Origin: Dehalococcoidales bacterium
Lineage (GTDB): Bacteria > Chloroflexota > Dehalococcoidia > Dehalococcoidales > UBA2162
Direction of reading: 5' to 3'
Length of the DNA: 64,000 bases
NCBI GenBank assembly: GCA_016932435.1
Contig: JAFGCW010000043.1
Location: 1 to 64,000, forward strand
Shown: in pieces, positions 62,966 through 64,000 of the stretch
Layout: every line of letters starts with the position of its first letter
How positions within the stretch are numbered: position 1 is the first letter of the stretch
Translations under genes and position numbers: made by a program
Notes under the pieces: model-generated
Seen by the model: the letters and a program-made list of their open reading frames with translations, nothing else
Told to the model about the DNA's origin: nothing
The model's database searches: none

Positions 62966-63568
62966 ATGGAAGAGAAGATAACCTATTTTGAGACATCAGG
63001 AGCCGAACACACCGAGGAGACGCTGAAACTGGCGGCGGAACGGGCGGAAGCGCGTGGTATTAAAAAGATAGTCCTGGCATCGACACGGGGTGAGACCGCC
63101 AGAATGGCGATGAAAGCGTATGAAGGCAAGGATATCAGGCTGGTGGTGGTGCCGCACCAGTACGGATTTATCGCCGAACAGAGATTTACGCCGGAACTGA
63201 CGGCGGAACTGGAAAACAAGGGGCATAAGGTACACTTCGGGACGATGCTGTTCCACACCGATAATTTTTACGGAGAGAAAGCGCCGACGATCATCGCCAA
63301 CACCTTACGGGCATTCTGCCAGGGAATGAAGGTCTGCGTTGAGATAATCCTGATGGCGGCGGACGCCGGCTGCGTGGCAATAGGAGAGCAGGTTATCGCC
63401 GTGACCGGAACCGGAAGAGGAGCCGATACCGCGGTAGTAGCGACCGCTTCAACCTCGACAAAGTTCAGCGATTTTCACATCACCGAGATAATCTGCAAGC
63501 CGCTTGAGACCAGGAATATGCCTCCACCACCTCCGGCTGCAGGTAATCCTCCAGCTCCACCGAAATAA
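62966..63568 (+). CDS. Stand-alone pyruvate kinase C-terminal (alpha/beta) domain protein
   Basis: 200 residues. ITYFETSGAEHTEETLKLAAERAEARGIKKI begins the fold (given here by its parts: Glu/Thr-rich helix then IVLASTRGETARMA), and IALTGTG-like GEQVIAVTGTGRGADTAVVATA is the phosphate-binding end of the PK C-domain. No catalytic TIM barrel is present. Such single-domain proteins are frequent in archaea and Dehalococcoidia; function unknown, perhaps small-ligand sensing. The last 16 residues are Pro-rich (MPPPPPAAGNPPAPPK), an addition outside the domain. GAGAGGAGAG precedes the ATG. Confidence 0.8.
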   Translation: MEEKITYFETSGAEHTEETLKLAAERAEARGIKKIVLASTRGETARMAMKAYEGKDIRLVVVPHQYGFIAEQRFTPELTAELENKGHKVHFGTMLFHTDNFYGEKAPTIIANTLRAFCQGMKVCVEIILMAADAGCVAIGEQVIAVTGTGRGADTAVVATASTSTKFSDFHITEIICKPLETRNMPPPPPAAGNPPAPPK

Positions 63569-63582
63569 TAGAAAGAAAGATT

Positions 63583-64000
63583 ATGAACGAGAGAGTCCTG
63601 ATAATAGTCGCCGGACCTTCCTGTACGGGAAAGACGACCCTGGCGGAAAAAATAGCCGTGAAATATAACCTGCTTTTGCTGTACAAGGATGGAATCAAAG
63701 AACCACTGATGGACTCTCTCGGGGTTGAGAACAGGGAAGAATCGCGCAAGATAGGTATTGCCACCTATAAGGTACTGTATACGCTTTTCGAATCTGTCAT
63801 GCGTACCGGCAATTCCCTGGTAATCGAGAGTAACTTCTACGCTGAGTATGATTCCGAGAAGTTAAATTCACTGATAAGGGAATATGGATATGCTGCTGTC
63901 CAGATCCAGTGCCGGACAGAGAGTAAGGTACTCTTCGAACGGTATATGAAACGGGCGAATTCGGAAGACAGGCATCCCGGTCATTTCGACCTGCAGTACC
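63583..64000 (+). CDS. P-loop kinase, 3' end beyond the window
   Basis: From the ATG at 63583 the frame is open for 139 codons to the edge. It opens MNERVLIIVAGPSCTGKTTL: Walker A is GPSCTGKT (10-17). Later NSLVIESNFYAEYDSEKL gives the second motif, and VQIQCRTESKVLFERYMKRAN resembles the lid and substrate region of AAA_33/zeta-toxin-like or gluconate/chloramphenicol-type small kinases. It starts 14 bases after the previous gene, in the same operon. The substrate cannot be judged from the part seen. Confidence 0.75.
   Translation, partial: MNERVLIIVAGPSCTGKTTLAEKIAVKYNLLLLYKDGIKEPLMDSLGVENREESRKIGIATYKVLYTLFESVMRTGNSLVIESNFYAEYDSEKLNSLIREYGYAAVQIQCRTESKVLFERYMKRANSEDRHPGHFDLQY

Overview
The window reads as a chromosomal segment of an anaerobic bacterium of the Chloroflexota, most like the class Dehalococcoidia. 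The grounds are the gene mix: tungsten-type aldehyde ferredoxin oxidoreductases (two), a 2-oxoacid:ferredoxin oxidoreductase (korAB), two URO-D/corrinoid-methyltransferase-like proteins, an archaeal-type phosphoglycerate mutase, a free-standing pyruvate kinase C-terminal domain, and a very large zinc-ribbon/Ser-Thr kinase/AAA/TPR protein, alongside ordinary bacterial housekeeping genes (rpsL, rpsG, gyrA, gyrB, dnaA, obg, nadD, fmt, mazG) and one tRNA-Pro. The placement is inference from recollection of families, not from a search. Many core genes appear to start with TTG.

Layout. 1-3.6 kb (minus): the end of a str operon (rpsG cut by the window edge, rpsL), then a B12-binding protein, FtsX-type permease and LolD-type ATPase operon. 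3.8-7.5 kb: a tandem methyltransferase (plus) converging on a nitroreductase, methyltransferase and Ntn-hydrolase operon (minus). 7.6-11.8 kb (plus): gyrB, a leader-peptide/hairpin unit before a methyltransferase, and a toroid protein with a strong promoter and a palindromic operator. 12-16 kb (minus): obg-nadD-iron-sulfur flavoprotein and dnaA. 16.3-19.1 kb (plus): fmt, an APH-type kinase, mazG. 19-29.2 kb (minus): AOR, two URO-D-like paralogs, the giant kinase/ATPase, plus a 48-bp leftover of a second copy of that kinase gene. 29.3-35.5 kb: a possible small RNA, an acetoacetate decarboxylase-like gene, a TetR-controlled ABC exporter, a DUF2235 hydrolase, a VOC protein and tRNA-Pro. 35.9-42.7 kb (minus): a histidine kinase/response regulator pair followed by a SipW-type signal peptidase, a TasA/camelysin-like protein and a large membrane-anchored surface protein. 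42.8-49.3 kb (plus): uracil-DNA glycosylase-like, apgM, aspartate kinase, TPR protein, gyrA. 49.5-52.7 kb (minus): B12/radical SAM protein, metallo-hydrolase, universal stress protein. 52.9-59.7 kb (plus): Rieske protein, thiol peroxidase, korAB, HIT, a second AOR, and three tandem copies of an unrecognised small domain. 59.8-62.7 kb (minus): adenosine deaminase, a DnaJ-like protein and an AAC(2')-like acetyltransferase. 63-64 kb (plus): pyruvate kinase C-terminal domain protein and a truncated P-loop kinase.

Points that stand out: DnaA has a rewritten DNA-recognition signature (RTPAT in place of RDHTT) and no DnaA-box cluster was seen beside it; Fmt lacks the catalytic Asn; S12 carries Arg at the classical streptomycin-resistance position; a SipW/TasA-like surface-fibre operon lies behind a two-component system with an 11-bp-spaced direct repeat at its head; the same TAGAA-N6-TTCTA palindrome sits at the tetR promoter and inside a distant promoter at 10.7 kb; and three tandem 65-73 residue proteins match no family I know. 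No CRISPR array, transposase, prophage or intact insertion sequence was seen. Promoter calls rest on eye-matching to sigma-70 consensus.
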